Below are positions 17,144 through 24,570 of a stretch of DNA of 64,000 bases, piece by piece. A program made the translations under genes and the position numbers. Source of the stretch: an uncultured Planctomycetota bacterium. GTDB taxonomy: Bacteria; Planctomycetota; Brocadiia; CAIUPP01. Positions within the stretch are counted from its first letter, which is position 1. Each line of letters begins with the position of its first letter. The notes below the pieces were generated by a model. It worked only from the letters and a program-made list of their open reading frames with translations, was not told where the DNA came from and ran no database searches. Location of the stretch: assembly GCA_903901045.1 (NCBI GenBank), contig CAIUPP010000075.1, positions 37,051-101,050 on the forward strand. The letters are read 5' to 3'.

Positions 17144-18505
17144 TTAGAAATTATCTATCCCGTTGCCTACGTCGAACATATGCCAGAGGTCCCCGCCGCA
17201 CTTGAGATTCTGGCCGCCGGTGCCATCCAGCTTGGTCCACCGGGTAATGCCGTTGAACGCCGAAGTGCGCGCGATGGTCTCATCCTCGGCCCAGCCGAGA
17301 CGGGCTTCAATCGCGCTCCCCAACGGGCACTGCCACCACATGATCTGTCCCTGCGGATCGCCAAACCACTTCGCGCTCCAGTCGCCGTAGAGCACATTGT
17401 AGCCGTCCCGGTGAGCGTAAAGCCCCATGCCGGGCAGCGGGATGGTCACGGCGGCGTTGCTCGTCGGATTATCGACGTCGTTCGGCTGGGAGAAGGAGTC
17501 GCTGACCAGCGAGCGTCCCCCCAGAAGTTTCTGCGTCTTGAACGGCGCGCAGCCCGCCGACGTGCGCGTTCCCGGCTTGGTGTCCTTCATGAGCACTTCC
17601 GTAATCAGCTCCGATCCGGTGCTCCAGCCGTTTGAGATCGCGCAGGGCACGTCGCGATAGTTGTAGTTCGACTGCGTCACGAGGAACTCGCCCGGGCAGT
17701 CCGCCCACAAGGTCCGGTGAGTTGTAGCGTACGCGTCAACCCAGGTGGAAAGAGTGGACAGGACGGGATGCGAAAGCGAGAACGCGTCGAACCCGCCTGC
17801 CTTCTTCAACGCCCCCAGGGTGTGCAGGCTGGAGGTCTGTCCGCCCACTTTCCCGGAAACATCGGCGTCGCTCGGCATGTTGTCGCCGGCGGAAGGACAG
17901 AAGTAGCTGCGCGCGTCGCCCAGATACCCGCCGGCCAGCAAGTAGCCCAGCCCGACAGGCGCCTGAGCGAGGCTGCGATCCGCCGGGAGCCCCATGACGT
18001 AGGCATCGACGCCCGGGGTGGTCGGCACCGTCGTAGCCACAGGGGTCGGACCCCACGCGCCACAGTAGATGGTGCGGTAGCGAAGAAGCGGGAGCCGGTT
18101 GCCGAACGAATCGGTGATCACCGTCCCACCCCACATCAGCACGCCTTGCACGGGCCCCGTCCCCGTCCGAATCGTCTGGTTGAGCTTGGTATCGACCACC
18201 AGGCCCGCGTCGGTCGGGAACTGTCCGAGGTAGTAAGGCCCGGTCGCCAGATTGCCCCATGCCGCCGGGAAGTACGCCCCGCCCGCAGCCGCCCACGTCG
18301 GAAGATACCCGGAGTAGTCGCTGCAGTAGCTTTCCAATCCCCTGCTGAACTGGCTCAGGTTGTTCAGGCACGCTGTCCGGCGCGCCTTTTCACGCGCTGC
18401 CGCAAGAGCCGGCAGGAGCATTCCGGCCAGTATTGCAATGATTGCGATGACCACTAGCAATTCAATCAACGTAAACGCCGACAGCCACGTCCTGAATTTC
18501 ATCAT
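17144..18505 (-). CDS. large PulG-like pseudopilin, prepilin-type N-terminus (pseudopilin 1)
   Basis: 453 residues; start follows AAGGAGGTGTGCC. The leader [10 protein letters not shown] is followed by [20 protein letters not shown] with Glu at mature position 5, the class III prepilin motif; the -1 residue is Ala, not the usual Gly. The helix continues [20 protein letters not shown], typical of the large secreted pseudopilins of Lentisphaerota/Planctomycetes-like bacteria. The C-terminus has [20 protein letters not shown], matching the H-x9-D(G) motif of that family. No pilus ATPase, platform or peptidase gene is nearby, so processing must be encoded elsewhere. It lies between a LacI regulator and secreted hydrolases, in the same order as pseudopilin 2 follows LacI 2. 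It is probably a surface-exposed or secreted component; exact role unknown. Confidence 0.85.
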   Translation of the reverse strand: MMKFRTWLSAFTLIELLVVIAIIAILAGMLLPALAAAREKARRTACLNNLSQFSRGLESYCSDYSGYLPTWAAAGGAYFPAAWGNLATGPYYLGQFPTDAGLVVDTKLNQTIRTGTGPVQGVLMWGGTVITDSFGNRLPLLRYRTIYCGAWGPTPVATTVPTTPGVDAYVMGLPADRSLAQAPVGLGYLLAGGYLGDARSYFCPSAGDNMPSDADVSGKVGGQTSSLHTLGALKKAGGFDAFSLSHPVLSTLSTWVDAYATTHRTLWADCPGEFLVTQSNYNYRDVPCAISNGWSTGSELITEVLMKDTKPGTRTSAGCAPFKTQKLLGGRSLVSDSFSQPNDVDNPTSNAAVTIPLPGMGLYAHRDGYNVLYGDWSAKWFGDPQGQIMWWQCPLGSAIEARLGWAEDETIARTSAFNGITRWTKLDGTGGQNLKCGGDLWHMFDVGNGIDNF

Positions 18506-18597
18506 GGCACACCTCCTTATCTAATACCCAGCCTGGACCTGACCCCGCTATTAAGCCCGCCCCTTCACTCGCCGAGGCGATTTCCTCCTAATTAAAA

Positions 18598-19677
18598 CTA
18601 GACCCGGATAGCATCCGCAGCAACCACCGGCGACGGTTCGCGCCGCTTGGCGCCCGTGGACTCGCGGACAACCAAATCAGGCAGCAGCGTCACGGCGCGC
18701 GGCTCACCGGTCTCTTCCCGCAACCGTCTCCTCAGCATACTCCAGAGCAGTTCCACCATCTCATCCACCGGCCCGCGAACGCTGGTCAACGCCGGACGGG
18801 CGAAGCGCGCGTGGTCGGTGTCGTCATACCCGCTCACGGCCACATCCTCAGGAACCCGCAGCCCCCGGTTGAACAGACAGTTCATAGCCGCCAGGGCAAT
18901 CACGTCGTTCGCCGCCAGGACCATGTCCACCTTCAGGCCCCCCGCCAGCGCGCGGTCGAACGCCGCATAGGCGGCCTGATAGAGGGGATAGCCATGCGAG
19001 AGGCTATCGGGGTAGCCTACCTTGGCCACAAGTTCCATTCCCCACTGCTGCAGCGTCCTCTCCAGAGAACGGAATTTCGCGGAGTTTGGCAGGTCGTTCA
19101 ACTCCGGCGCATACCCCAGGACGCACACCCGCCGCCGTCCGCACTCGTGAGCGTGATCCACCAGCAGGCGCACCCCGTGCGCCTGGTCCAGCATGACGAC
19201 ATCCGCCACGGAGGGGTGCGGGTCGTTGAAAGACACCACGGGAATCCCGAGCCCCTTGAGTTGGACGCACAGTTGTCTTGTTTCCTCCTCGGGAGCGTTG
19301 GGAAACAACATCATCCCCCGCCAATGCTGCTCCAGGGCGCTGTTCAGGAGCATGCCACTTTCGGAACGCTGGTAGTTCACACGCACCAGCCGCATGCCGT
19401 CCGCCCTGGCGAGCGCTTCGATCCGGGCCAACGCATCTTCCATGGGCGTCATTTCGGCAATGGGGGCCGTGGCGAGAGCGACGATGTTGGTCTGCCCCAT
19501 CGAGAGGGATCGGGCGTGATGGTTGGGCACATAATTATGGCGCTTGGCCGCGCGTTCCACCTGCACGCGGATATCCGGGCGCACCCCGCTGAGGTTGCGC
19601 AACGCCCGCGACACGGTGCTGGTGGAAACCCCCACCTCCCGGGCCAAGTCAGTTAGCATGACACGCTTGGTAGCCAT
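18598..19677 (-). CDS. LacI-family transcriptional regulator (LacI 1)
   Basis: 359 residues. The N-terminal helix-turn-helix (VMLTDLAREVGVSTSTVSRA, about 6-25) and hinge region (YVPNHHARSLSMGQTN) are classic LacI/GalR, followed by a periplasmic-binding-protein-like effector domain (GIPVVSFNDPHP, VDMVLAANDVIALAAMNCLF, VPEDVAVSGYDDTDHARFAR). The ligand is probably a sugar released by the local hydrolases. It heads operon I; pseudopilin 1 follows after 92 bp. TGCAA-N4-TTGCA-type operators lie upstream just after the predicted transcription start, pointing to autoregulation. LacI 2 (23,325) is a paralogue sharing LEQHWxGxxxFPNAPE and NSxKxxxLExxLQxxGMEL. Confidence 0.93.
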   Translation of the reverse strand: MATKRVMLTDLAREVGVSTSTVSRALRNLSGVRPDIRVQVERAAKRHNYVPNHHARSLSMGQTNIVALATAPIAEMTPMEDALARIEALARADGMRLVRVNYQRSESGMLLNSALEQHWRGMMLFPNAPEEETRQLCVQLKGLGIPVVSFNDPHPSVADVVMLDQAHGVRLLVDHAHECGRRRVCVLGYAPELNDLPNSAKFRSLERTLQQWGMELVAKVGYPDSLSHGYPLYQAAYAAFDRALAGGLKVDMVLAANDVIALAAMNCLFNRGLRVPEDVAVSGYDDTDHARFARPALTSVRGPVDEMVELLWSMLRRRLREETGEPRAVTLLPDLVVRESTGAKRREPSPVVAADAIRV

Positions 19678-19680
19678 GAC

Positions 19681-19695
19681 TGCAACCGCTTTGCA
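19681..19695. promoter_or_regulatory. LacI-type operator O2, next to the lacI 1 start codon
   Basis: TGCAACCGCTTTGCA, a TGCAA-N5-TTGCA inverted repeat 3 bp upstream of the start. It resembles O1 at 19,748 with one extra base in the centre. Confidence 0.5.
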
Positions 19696-19747
19696 CTAAA
19701 GTTAGCGCCACGGCAGTCTGCGACCGGCATTCCCAACACTTCTCGTA

Positions 19748-19761
19748 TGCAACCGCTTGCA
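19748..19761. promoter_or_regulatory. LacI-type operator O1
   Basis: TGCAACCGCTTGCA, an inverted repeat of TGCAA around CCGC, matching the general LacI/GalR operator plan with a central CG. It sits about 8-21 nt downstream of the predicted start of transcription for operon I, where binding would block elongation or initiation. Confidence 0.65.
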
Positions 19762-19775
19762 GTTTCACTACCGTA

Positions 19776-19804
19776 ATTATAGTGTTCAATCGACTCCTCC
19801 GCAA
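19776..19804 (-). promoter_or_regulatory. sigma70 promoter of operon I (lacI 1)
   Basis: On the minus strand TTGCGG (19,804-19,799), 17 bp, then a perfect TATAAT (19,781-19,776). The start of transcription would be near 19,769, immediately before operator O1. A possible auxiliary half-operator TGCAAGCGTGCA lies upstream at 19,935-19,946. Confidence 0.6.
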
Positions 19805-19947
19805 GGAATTTTCAGGATTTTTATTTCCCCGGGATACCACGGGGAAGACCGGTACGGCATAACCTGTTGCAGCCCAATGAGACAGGGCAGTTGTCCCAGG
19901 GGTGAATTGGGAAGATGCCCCTTTTATGACCAGTTGCAAGCGTGCAG

Positions 19948-20949
19948 CTAGCCCTGTTTCTCATAAACCGCCACGTCAATAAATGCCCGCTTTGCCGGAG
20001 ATTTCGGCGCCCATCGCGCAAGCAGCGCCGTCTGGCGGAATCCGGCCCCCCGCAACGCCCGCTCCTTTTCCGTCCAGCCCGCGTCCGCATAGGCGATAAA
20101 ATGGCCGCCGGAAGGCAGTGGCAGAGCAGCGAGCAGGTCCCCTACCCGGTCCCAGAAATCGGGATGGCAGAAGAGATCCACCAGCCGCAACTCCGCCCAG
20201 ATCGGGTGATTGCCGACCGCGGCGAAACCGACCGGGGCGCCGCTTTGCCTGCTTCGCAGGAGGAACGCGCCTGGCGTCTTCCCTTCGACCGGCAGGCGTT
20301 CGTCATACAACAACCTCAAGATGTATCCATCGCCGTCGCTGCGCTCGATCATTCCCAGCCGGGCGAAGCGAACCTGACCCTGGAAGCCGCCGGCGCACAG
20401 CGGCGCGAGAATGGGCCATTGCGCCAGCGTCAACGGCTCTATCCCGGTCGCCGCGGGCGCAAACCAGGCGGCCTCGAACTCCTCCCGCGTTGCGGCGTAG
20501 TACTCCATGTAACCGGAGTTCTCTTCGAGTCCATGAAACCCATGCCGGGCATAGATTCGATAGGCCGGGCTCTCGAAGCCGGTGCCGAGGAAGAGCGCCT
20601 TGCCGCCGTGCGCGCGAAAGTGCTCCATCTGGAGGCCCATCAATTTGTCGCACGCCCCTTTGCGGCGATCCTCAGGCCGCGTGAAGACATGGCCGAGCAC
20701 TCCCACGCCATCGACCTCGCTCGTCATGATGTTCGAGAAGGGAATGCCATTGCGATGGAGGACGTAGAAGCGTGCGTCGACCCCCGCCGGCTTCCCGAGA
20801 ACCTCCAAGTTGCCCCAGTTCCACGGCTCTCCCTTGTGCCCGAGCAGCCCCATGAGGGGAGCGGTCCACACCGGGTCCGGCGCGAAGAGGACCGCCGCCT
20901 CCACGCGCTCCCCGCTGTCCAGCACCACCGCGCCAATATCTTCCTGCAT
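19948..20949 (-). CDS. GNAT-family N-acetyltransferase
   Basis: 333 residues from the ATG at 20,949 (an 18-base longer form would need a TTG start). The acetyl-CoA binding region is VDGVGVLGHVFTRPEDRRKG (about residues 80-100; R-x-x-G-x-A-like loop RRKGACDKLM), followed by ALFLGTGFESPAYRIYARHG, the usual beta5-alpha4 end of the GNAT fold. The C-terminal half (about 160-333) looks like a second, degenerate GNAT-like domain (GFAAVGNHPIWAELRLVDLF, ERALRGAGFRQTALLARW). Substrate unknown. It is the last gene of operon II, 57 bp after the amidohydrolase. Confidence 0.75.
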   Translation of the reverse strand: MQEDIGAVVLDSGERVEAAVLFAPDPVWTAPLMGLLGHKGEPWNWGNLEVLGKPAGVDARFYVLHRNGIPFSNIMTSEVDGVGVLGHVFTRPEDRRKGACDKLMGLQMEHFRAHGGKALFLGTGFESPAYRIYARHGFHGLEENSGYMEYYAATREEFEAAWFAPAATGIEPLTLAQWPILAPLCAGGFQGQVRFARLGMIERSDGDGYILRLLYDERLPVEGKTPGAFLLRSRQSGAPVGFAAVGNHPIWAELRLVDLFCHPDFWDRVGDLLAALPLPSGGHFIAYADAGWTEKERALRGAGFRQTALLARWAPKSPAKRAFIDVAVYEKQG

Positions 20950-21006
20950 CGCCTTTCTTCTCCTCAACCCTGGATGATTCGCCGGCCGCTCCGACGCCGC
21001 GCGGCC

Positions 21007-21819
21007 CTATGCGGGCAGGATCTTCCGCGCGTTCTCCCGCAGAACCTCCCTGGCCTTGCCCCCCCACTGATACGACCTCCCGGCGCGCTGAAAGAAGTCC
21101 TCGATGAACTGCGCGCCTCGAACAGGGTCCTCCATGCCCGGCCGACCGTAGCAGGAGTCGGTGGCAAACATCATCCGGTCGCAAACAGTCTCGACCGCAT
21201 CGCCCGGAACTTGGCACCGCCGGTCGAGGTGGTCGATCAGCCAGCGGTAATCCACGAAACCGCAGAGCGAGCAGTAGATTTTCGGATAGTAGAACAGCGA
21301 CTCGAACAACTCGTTGAGCCAGGGGAAGCCCATGTGTCCCTGAATCAGCGGCAGTTCCGGGAATGCGGCAGCGATCCCGTCCAGCATCGAGGGGCGCATG
21401 TTCGTCGGCCCAAGAGACTGCGCCGGGGTCATCTCCTCGCGCGTGTTCTTCAGAATGATGCCGACGTGGAAGAGAATCGGCATCTTGAGGATGGCGGCGC
21501 GCTCGTATATCGCATAATAAGCGGGGTCGTCGTAGGGCTTCAGCGGCCGAATGGCCTTCAGGCCGACAAACCCCTTTTCCTTCATCCGGTCCACTTGTTC
21601 CGGTCCCTGCGCAAAGTTGATGTATCCGAACGGAATGAAGAATCCCGGGTACCGCCGCGCCACCTCCAGCATCTCCTCCTCGGATGCCAGATCTTTCAGG
21701 TCGCTCCCTCGGTAGTAGGAAACCTGCATGAGCCAGACCTGCTCGATCTTGCCGGATTCCGCCAGCGCGTCGAGCCCCTGGGGTTTCGACCAGAGATGGG
21801 CGTGAGTATCGATGAACAT
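21007..21819 (-). CDS. amidohydrolase-family metal-dependent hydrolase (Amidohydro_2 type)
   Basis: The ATG at 21,819 after AGAGGGAACAAG gives 270 residues beginning FIDTHAHLW, the H-x-H metal motif of the family; a longer upstream frame is non-coding in character. Other landmarks are FVGLKAIRPLKPYDDPAYYA, a metal or catalytic His in LPLIQGHMGFPWLNELFE, and the late Asp in RMMFATDSCYG. Members include decarboxylases and lactonases acting on small ring compounds. In operon II it takes the place that a secreted hydrolase occupies after pseudopilin 1. A sugar-lactone or URO-D-linked substrate is only a guess. Confidence 0.8.
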   Translation of the reverse strand: MFIDTHAHLWSKPQGLDALAESGKIEQVWLMQVSYYRGSDLKDLASEEEMLEVARRYPGFFIPFGYINFAQGPEQVDRMKEKGFVGLKAIRPLKPYDDPAYYAIYERAAILKMPILFHVGIILKNTREEMTPAQSLGPTNMRPSMLDGIAAAFPELPLIQGHMGFPWLNELFESLFYYPKIYCSLCGFVDYRWLIDHLDRRCQVPGDAVETVCDRMMFATDSCYGRPGMEDPVRGAQFIEDFFQRAGRSYQWGGKAREVLRENARKILPA

Positions 21820-21868
21820 CTTGTTCCCTCTTTCCTGCGTGGCCATGTCCGCGACGGTATCAGGAACG

Positions 21869-21898
21869 CGGCTGCCGGGGTGGGCGCCCCGGCAGCCG
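21869..21898 (-). promoter_or_regulatory. stem-loop after pseudopilin 2
   Basis: Perfect 12-bp stem CGGCTGCCGGGG with its complement and a 6-nt loop, 37 nt after the pseudopilin 2 stop and before the amidohydrolase start. No T-run follows on the minus strand. It mirrors the hairpin after pseudopilin 1 although the sequence differs. Confidence 0.6.
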
Positions 21899-21935
21899 GT
21901 GGTTTGCGCGCTGAATCGCCGCTGGACTGAATCGC

Positions 21936-23210
21936 TCACCTGCCGCGCACGGAGTTTACATCAATCCCGTTGGCCATGTCGAATCCGTGCCAGATATCCG
22001 GAAAGTGCGAGGCATCCGAGCTGAACGAGGGCTCCGTCGCGTCCGCCGGCAGGTTCGAGCAGAACCCGCCCAGCGTGCATCCGTTGGCGTCCACACCGAC
22101 GTAGCTGACCCAGACCTGGGGAGACGTATCCCACATGACCTTCTGCTGAGGGTCTCCGAACCACTTGGCCGTCGCATCGCCATACAGCACGTTGTACCCG
22201 TCGCGGTGGCCGAACCAGCCGTCGCCGGGCATATTGGCAATAGCTGCCACCCACGGGTTGTTCGCGCGCTCGTAGCCGTCCACCACAATCGCGCGCCCCG
22301 CAAGCAGCTTGCGCGTCTTGAAGAAGGGCAGTTGCGGATCGTGCCAGACCCCCGGCTTCGTCCACGGCACCTGAAGCTTGTGCCCCTTGAAGAACGCGCT
22401 GGCGGGATTGGCGTCCATCACCGCCACTTCCTGAACGTAGACCCCCGCGCCGCGATAGGCGTACGTGGACTCCAGGCGGCGGGAGCTGGCGAACCAGTAT
22501 GTGGACAACAGCCCCACCGTGGCCCAGTTGCCGTGCGTCAGGATCCGCGAATCGGTGCCCCCCGCCTGCTTCACTTCCGCCAGCGTCGTGGCGCCCGAGC
22601 GCAGCAGCCCCGAGCCGGCCCACATCTCCTTATTGTAGTAGTTGGCGAACAGGTCGTCCGGCATGTTCGTTGAGGTGGGGCAGAAGAAGACGCCCAGGTC
22701 CGCCAGGTACCCGCCCGAGGCCAGGAAGCCCAGCCCCTGCGGCGCCATGGCGAGTTTGCCGACCCCATAAACCGCCGGCCCGGAGGTGAACTGCTCACCC
22801 TGCGCAATCACCCGCGGCAGAAAGCGGCTCATGCCGGTCCATGAATTCGGCGCACCGCCGGCGCCGACCGCCCACGCGTGGACCTGATCATTCGGCGTCG
22901 TCCCCTTCGGGTCCTTGTACACTCCGGCATCCTGCGTGGCGCCGTTGCTGATCCCCGACTGCCAGGGACCGAAGTTATTCGCCATGTCCCACGTCACGTT
23001 GAACGGCATGTAGTCCGAATAATCACTGGTGTAGCTTTCCAGAGCGAGGCTCATTTGTTTCAGGTTGTTGATGCACGCCGTGCGCCGCGCCTTCTCCCGC
23101 GCCGCCGCCAAAGCCGGCAGCAGCATCCCGGCCAGAATAGCGATGATCGCTATCACCACGAGCAGCTCGATCAAAGTGAACGCAGACAGCCATGTTCGTA
23201 AGGACTTCAT
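21936..23210 (-). CDS. large PulG-like pseudopilin (pseudopilin 2)
   Basis: The ATG at 23,210 follows AGGAGGAGCCG and gives 424 residues. Leader [10 protein letters not shown], then [20 protein letters not shown], with the same Ala at -1 and Glu at +5 as pseudopilin 1. The N-terminal helix ([20 protein letters not shown]) and the C-terminal [20 protein letters not shown] (H-x9-D motif) are nearly the same in both, while the middle has diverged. It lies 114 bp downstream of LacI 2, mirroring the LacI 1-pseudopilin 1 pair, so the pair was duplicated as a unit or acquired twice. It is likely processed by a prepilin peptidase encoded elsewhere. Confidence 0.85.
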   Translation of the reverse strand: MKSLRTWLSAFTLIELLVVIAIIAILAGMLLPALAAAREKARRTACINNLKQMSLALESYTSDYSDYMPFNVTWDMANNFGPWQSGISNGATQDAGVYKDPKGTTPNDQVHAWAVGAGGAPNSWTGMSRFLPRVIAQGEQFTSGPAVYGVGKLAMAPQGLGFLASGGYLADLGVFFCPTSTNMPDDLFANYYNKEMWAGSGLLRSGATTLAEVKQAGGTDSRILTHGNWATVGLLSTYWFASSRRLESTYAYRGAGVYVQEVAVMDANPASAFFKGHKLQVPWTKPGVWHDPQLPFFKTRKLLAGRAIVVDGYERANNPWVAAIANMPGDGWFGHRDGYNVLYGDATAKWFGDPQQKVMWDTSPQVWVSYVGVDANGCTLGGFCSNLPADATEPSFSSDASHFPDIWHGFDMANGIDVNSVRGR

Positions 23211-23324
23211 CGGCTCCTCCTTTATCAGATCGCTCCGAAACCCGATCCCGTTACCCCCGCGCAGGCGCACCGGTCCCGCGCCAGGCCCACATCGGACGCC
23301 CTTGTCGGCTCTTCCTTTCCTGCT

Positions 23325-24389
23325 CTAACGTTCCGTGGATTGACGCACGACCAACGACGGCAGCACCAGCATCGACTGCGGCTCTCCGCCCTCGCCCGCA
23401 AGTCGGCGTTTGAGCAGGTTCCAGCCCAACTCAACCATTTCATCGATCGCCAGCCGGACGGTGGTCAGCGACGGGCGCACATAGCGCGACCATTCCGCGT
23501 CGTCAAACCCCGTCACCGCCACGTCCTGGGGGACGCGCAGCCCGCGATCGATCAGGCAGTTGATCGCCGCCACGGCCATCGTGTCGTTAGCGGCCATCAA
23601 CAGGTCCGGACGCAGCGCGCGCGCCTGAGGCGTGTTCATCGCATCGCAGGCGGCGACGTAAAGTTCCGGCCCCAGCTCAACGCTCTTGGCCACTCCGATC
23701 AGGCCAGCCAGTTCCATGCCGCGCCTTTGCAGTTCAATTTCAAGGAAGCAGTACTTCGGGGAGTTGGCCAGAACGGCGATCTCCTCTGTCGCGGCCATCA
23801 CGGCAACGGTCCGGACCCCGCGTTGCGCCGCGTGGTCGAGGATCAGGCGGACGCCGTGCGCCCGGTCGAACGTCACGTAATCCAGCCCCGCCCAGTTCGG
23901 CGGCGAGAGCACGACGCTGGGAATGCCGTACTTGGCCAGCGTCGCGATGAGCTTCCGGGTGACGTCCTCCGGCGCATTCGGAAAAATGAGCGCGCCGTCC
24001 CAATGCTGCTCCAGGGCGATCTCGACGACCTTGTCGGATTCCCCCGCTTCGTAGCGGAAATGAATGAGGCGGCGGTTCTCCGCATGGATCAGCGACTCGA
24101 TCCGGGCCACCCCGGTGAGGTGAGGCGCCATCACCGTCACAGGCGGCGTGACAAGGCCGATGAGGTTCGTGCGCCCAAGCGCCAGAGACCTCGCCTGCAG
24201 ATTGGGCACATAGTTGAGCTTCCTGGCGGCGCGCAAGACGCGCGTCCGCACGTCGGGGCTGACTCCGTACTCATCTCGAACGGCGCGGGAGACGGTGCTC
24301 AACGAAACGCCCGCCTCCTTCGCGACGCCGTCAAGGGTTATGCGCTCAGCCCCGCGCTTTAGGGAGCGTTCTCTACCCGCACTGGCCAT
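23325..24389 (-). CDS. LacI-family transcriptional regulator (LacI 2)
   Basis: 354 residues. HTH ITLDGVAKEAGVSLSTVSRA (about 17-36), hinge YVPNLQARSLALGRTN, then the effector domain with GIPSVVLSPPNWAGLDYVTF, LRPDLLMAANDTMAVAAINC and VPQDVAVTGFDDAEWSRYVR. It is a paralogue of LacI 1 and heads operon II. Its promoter overlaps that of the divergent LamG-DUF6067 gene, and a LacI-type inverted repeat at 24,426-24,447 lies between them, so it probably represses both directions until a sugar ligand binds. Confidence 0.93.
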   Translation of the reverse strand: MASAGRERSLKRGAERITLDGVAKEAGVSLSTVSRAVRDEYGVSPDVRTRVLRAARKLNYVPNLQARSLALGRTNLIGLVTPPVTVMAPHLTGVARIESLIHAENRRLIHFRYEAGESDKVVEIALEQHWDGALIFPNAPEDVTRKLIATLAKYGIPSVVLSPPNWAGLDYVTFDRAHGVRLILDHAAQRGVRTVAVMAATEEIAVLANSPKYCFLEIELQRRGMELAGLIGVAKSVELGPELYVAACDAMNTPQARALRPDLLMAANDTMAVAAINCLIDRGLRVPQDVAVTGFDDAEWSRYVRPSLTTVRLAIDEMVELGWNLLKRRLAGEGGEPQSMLVLPSLVVRQSTER

Positions 24390-24425
24390 ACTTCTCGCCT
24401 GTCCTTGCTATCATGCCATATTTTG

Positions 24426-24447
24426 TTGGTAGCGCTTGCAATACCAA
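24426..24447. promoter_or_regulatory. LacI-type operator shared by divergent promoters
   Basis: A 22-bp inverted repeat TTGGTA-N10-TACCAA with core GCGCTTGCAA. The half-site TTGCAAGCG resembles the operon I operators (TGCAAGCGG on the minus strand). It overlaps the plus-strand -35 box and covers about +1 to +22 of the minus-strand transcript. Confidence 0.7.
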
Positions 24448-24464
24448 TGCCATATTTATATAAT
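24436..24464 (+). promoter_or_regulatory. sigma70 promoter of the LamG-DUF6067 gene
   Basis: TTGCAA (24,436-24,441), 17 bp, TATAAT (24,459-24,464): near-consensus boxes with ideal spacing. The -35 lies inside the operator; the leader to the start codon is about 100 nt. Confidence 0.75.
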
Positions 24465-24483
24465 GCCGCCGTCTGAAAAGCAA
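24455..24483 (-). promoter_or_regulatory. sigma70 promoter of lacI 2 / operon II
   Basis: On the minus strand TTGCTT (24,483-24,478), 17 bp, TATAAA (24,460-24,455). Its -10 overlaps the -10 of the divergent plus-strand promoter, so both polymerases compete for the same DNA. Confidence 0.55.
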
Positions 24484-24570
24484 GGGGCAATTCCCCTTTT
24501 TTTGGCGCGCATTGACTTGCCCGGGCTTGGCGTACGGCCTGCAAACAGCTTCTTTCTCGGGAGGTTCATG

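Noticed and set aside
19825..19846. TTCCCCG-CGGGGAA hairpin downstream of the GNAT gene as its terminator
   Set aside because: On the transcribed strand it is followed by ATAAAAATCC, not a T-run, so it cannot be a normal rho-independent terminator for that gene.
17144..23210. Pseudopilins as evidence of a type IV pilus or type II secretion locus
   Set aside because: No ATPase, platform protein, secretin or prepilin peptidase is in the window; only the prepilin-type N-terminus is shared.
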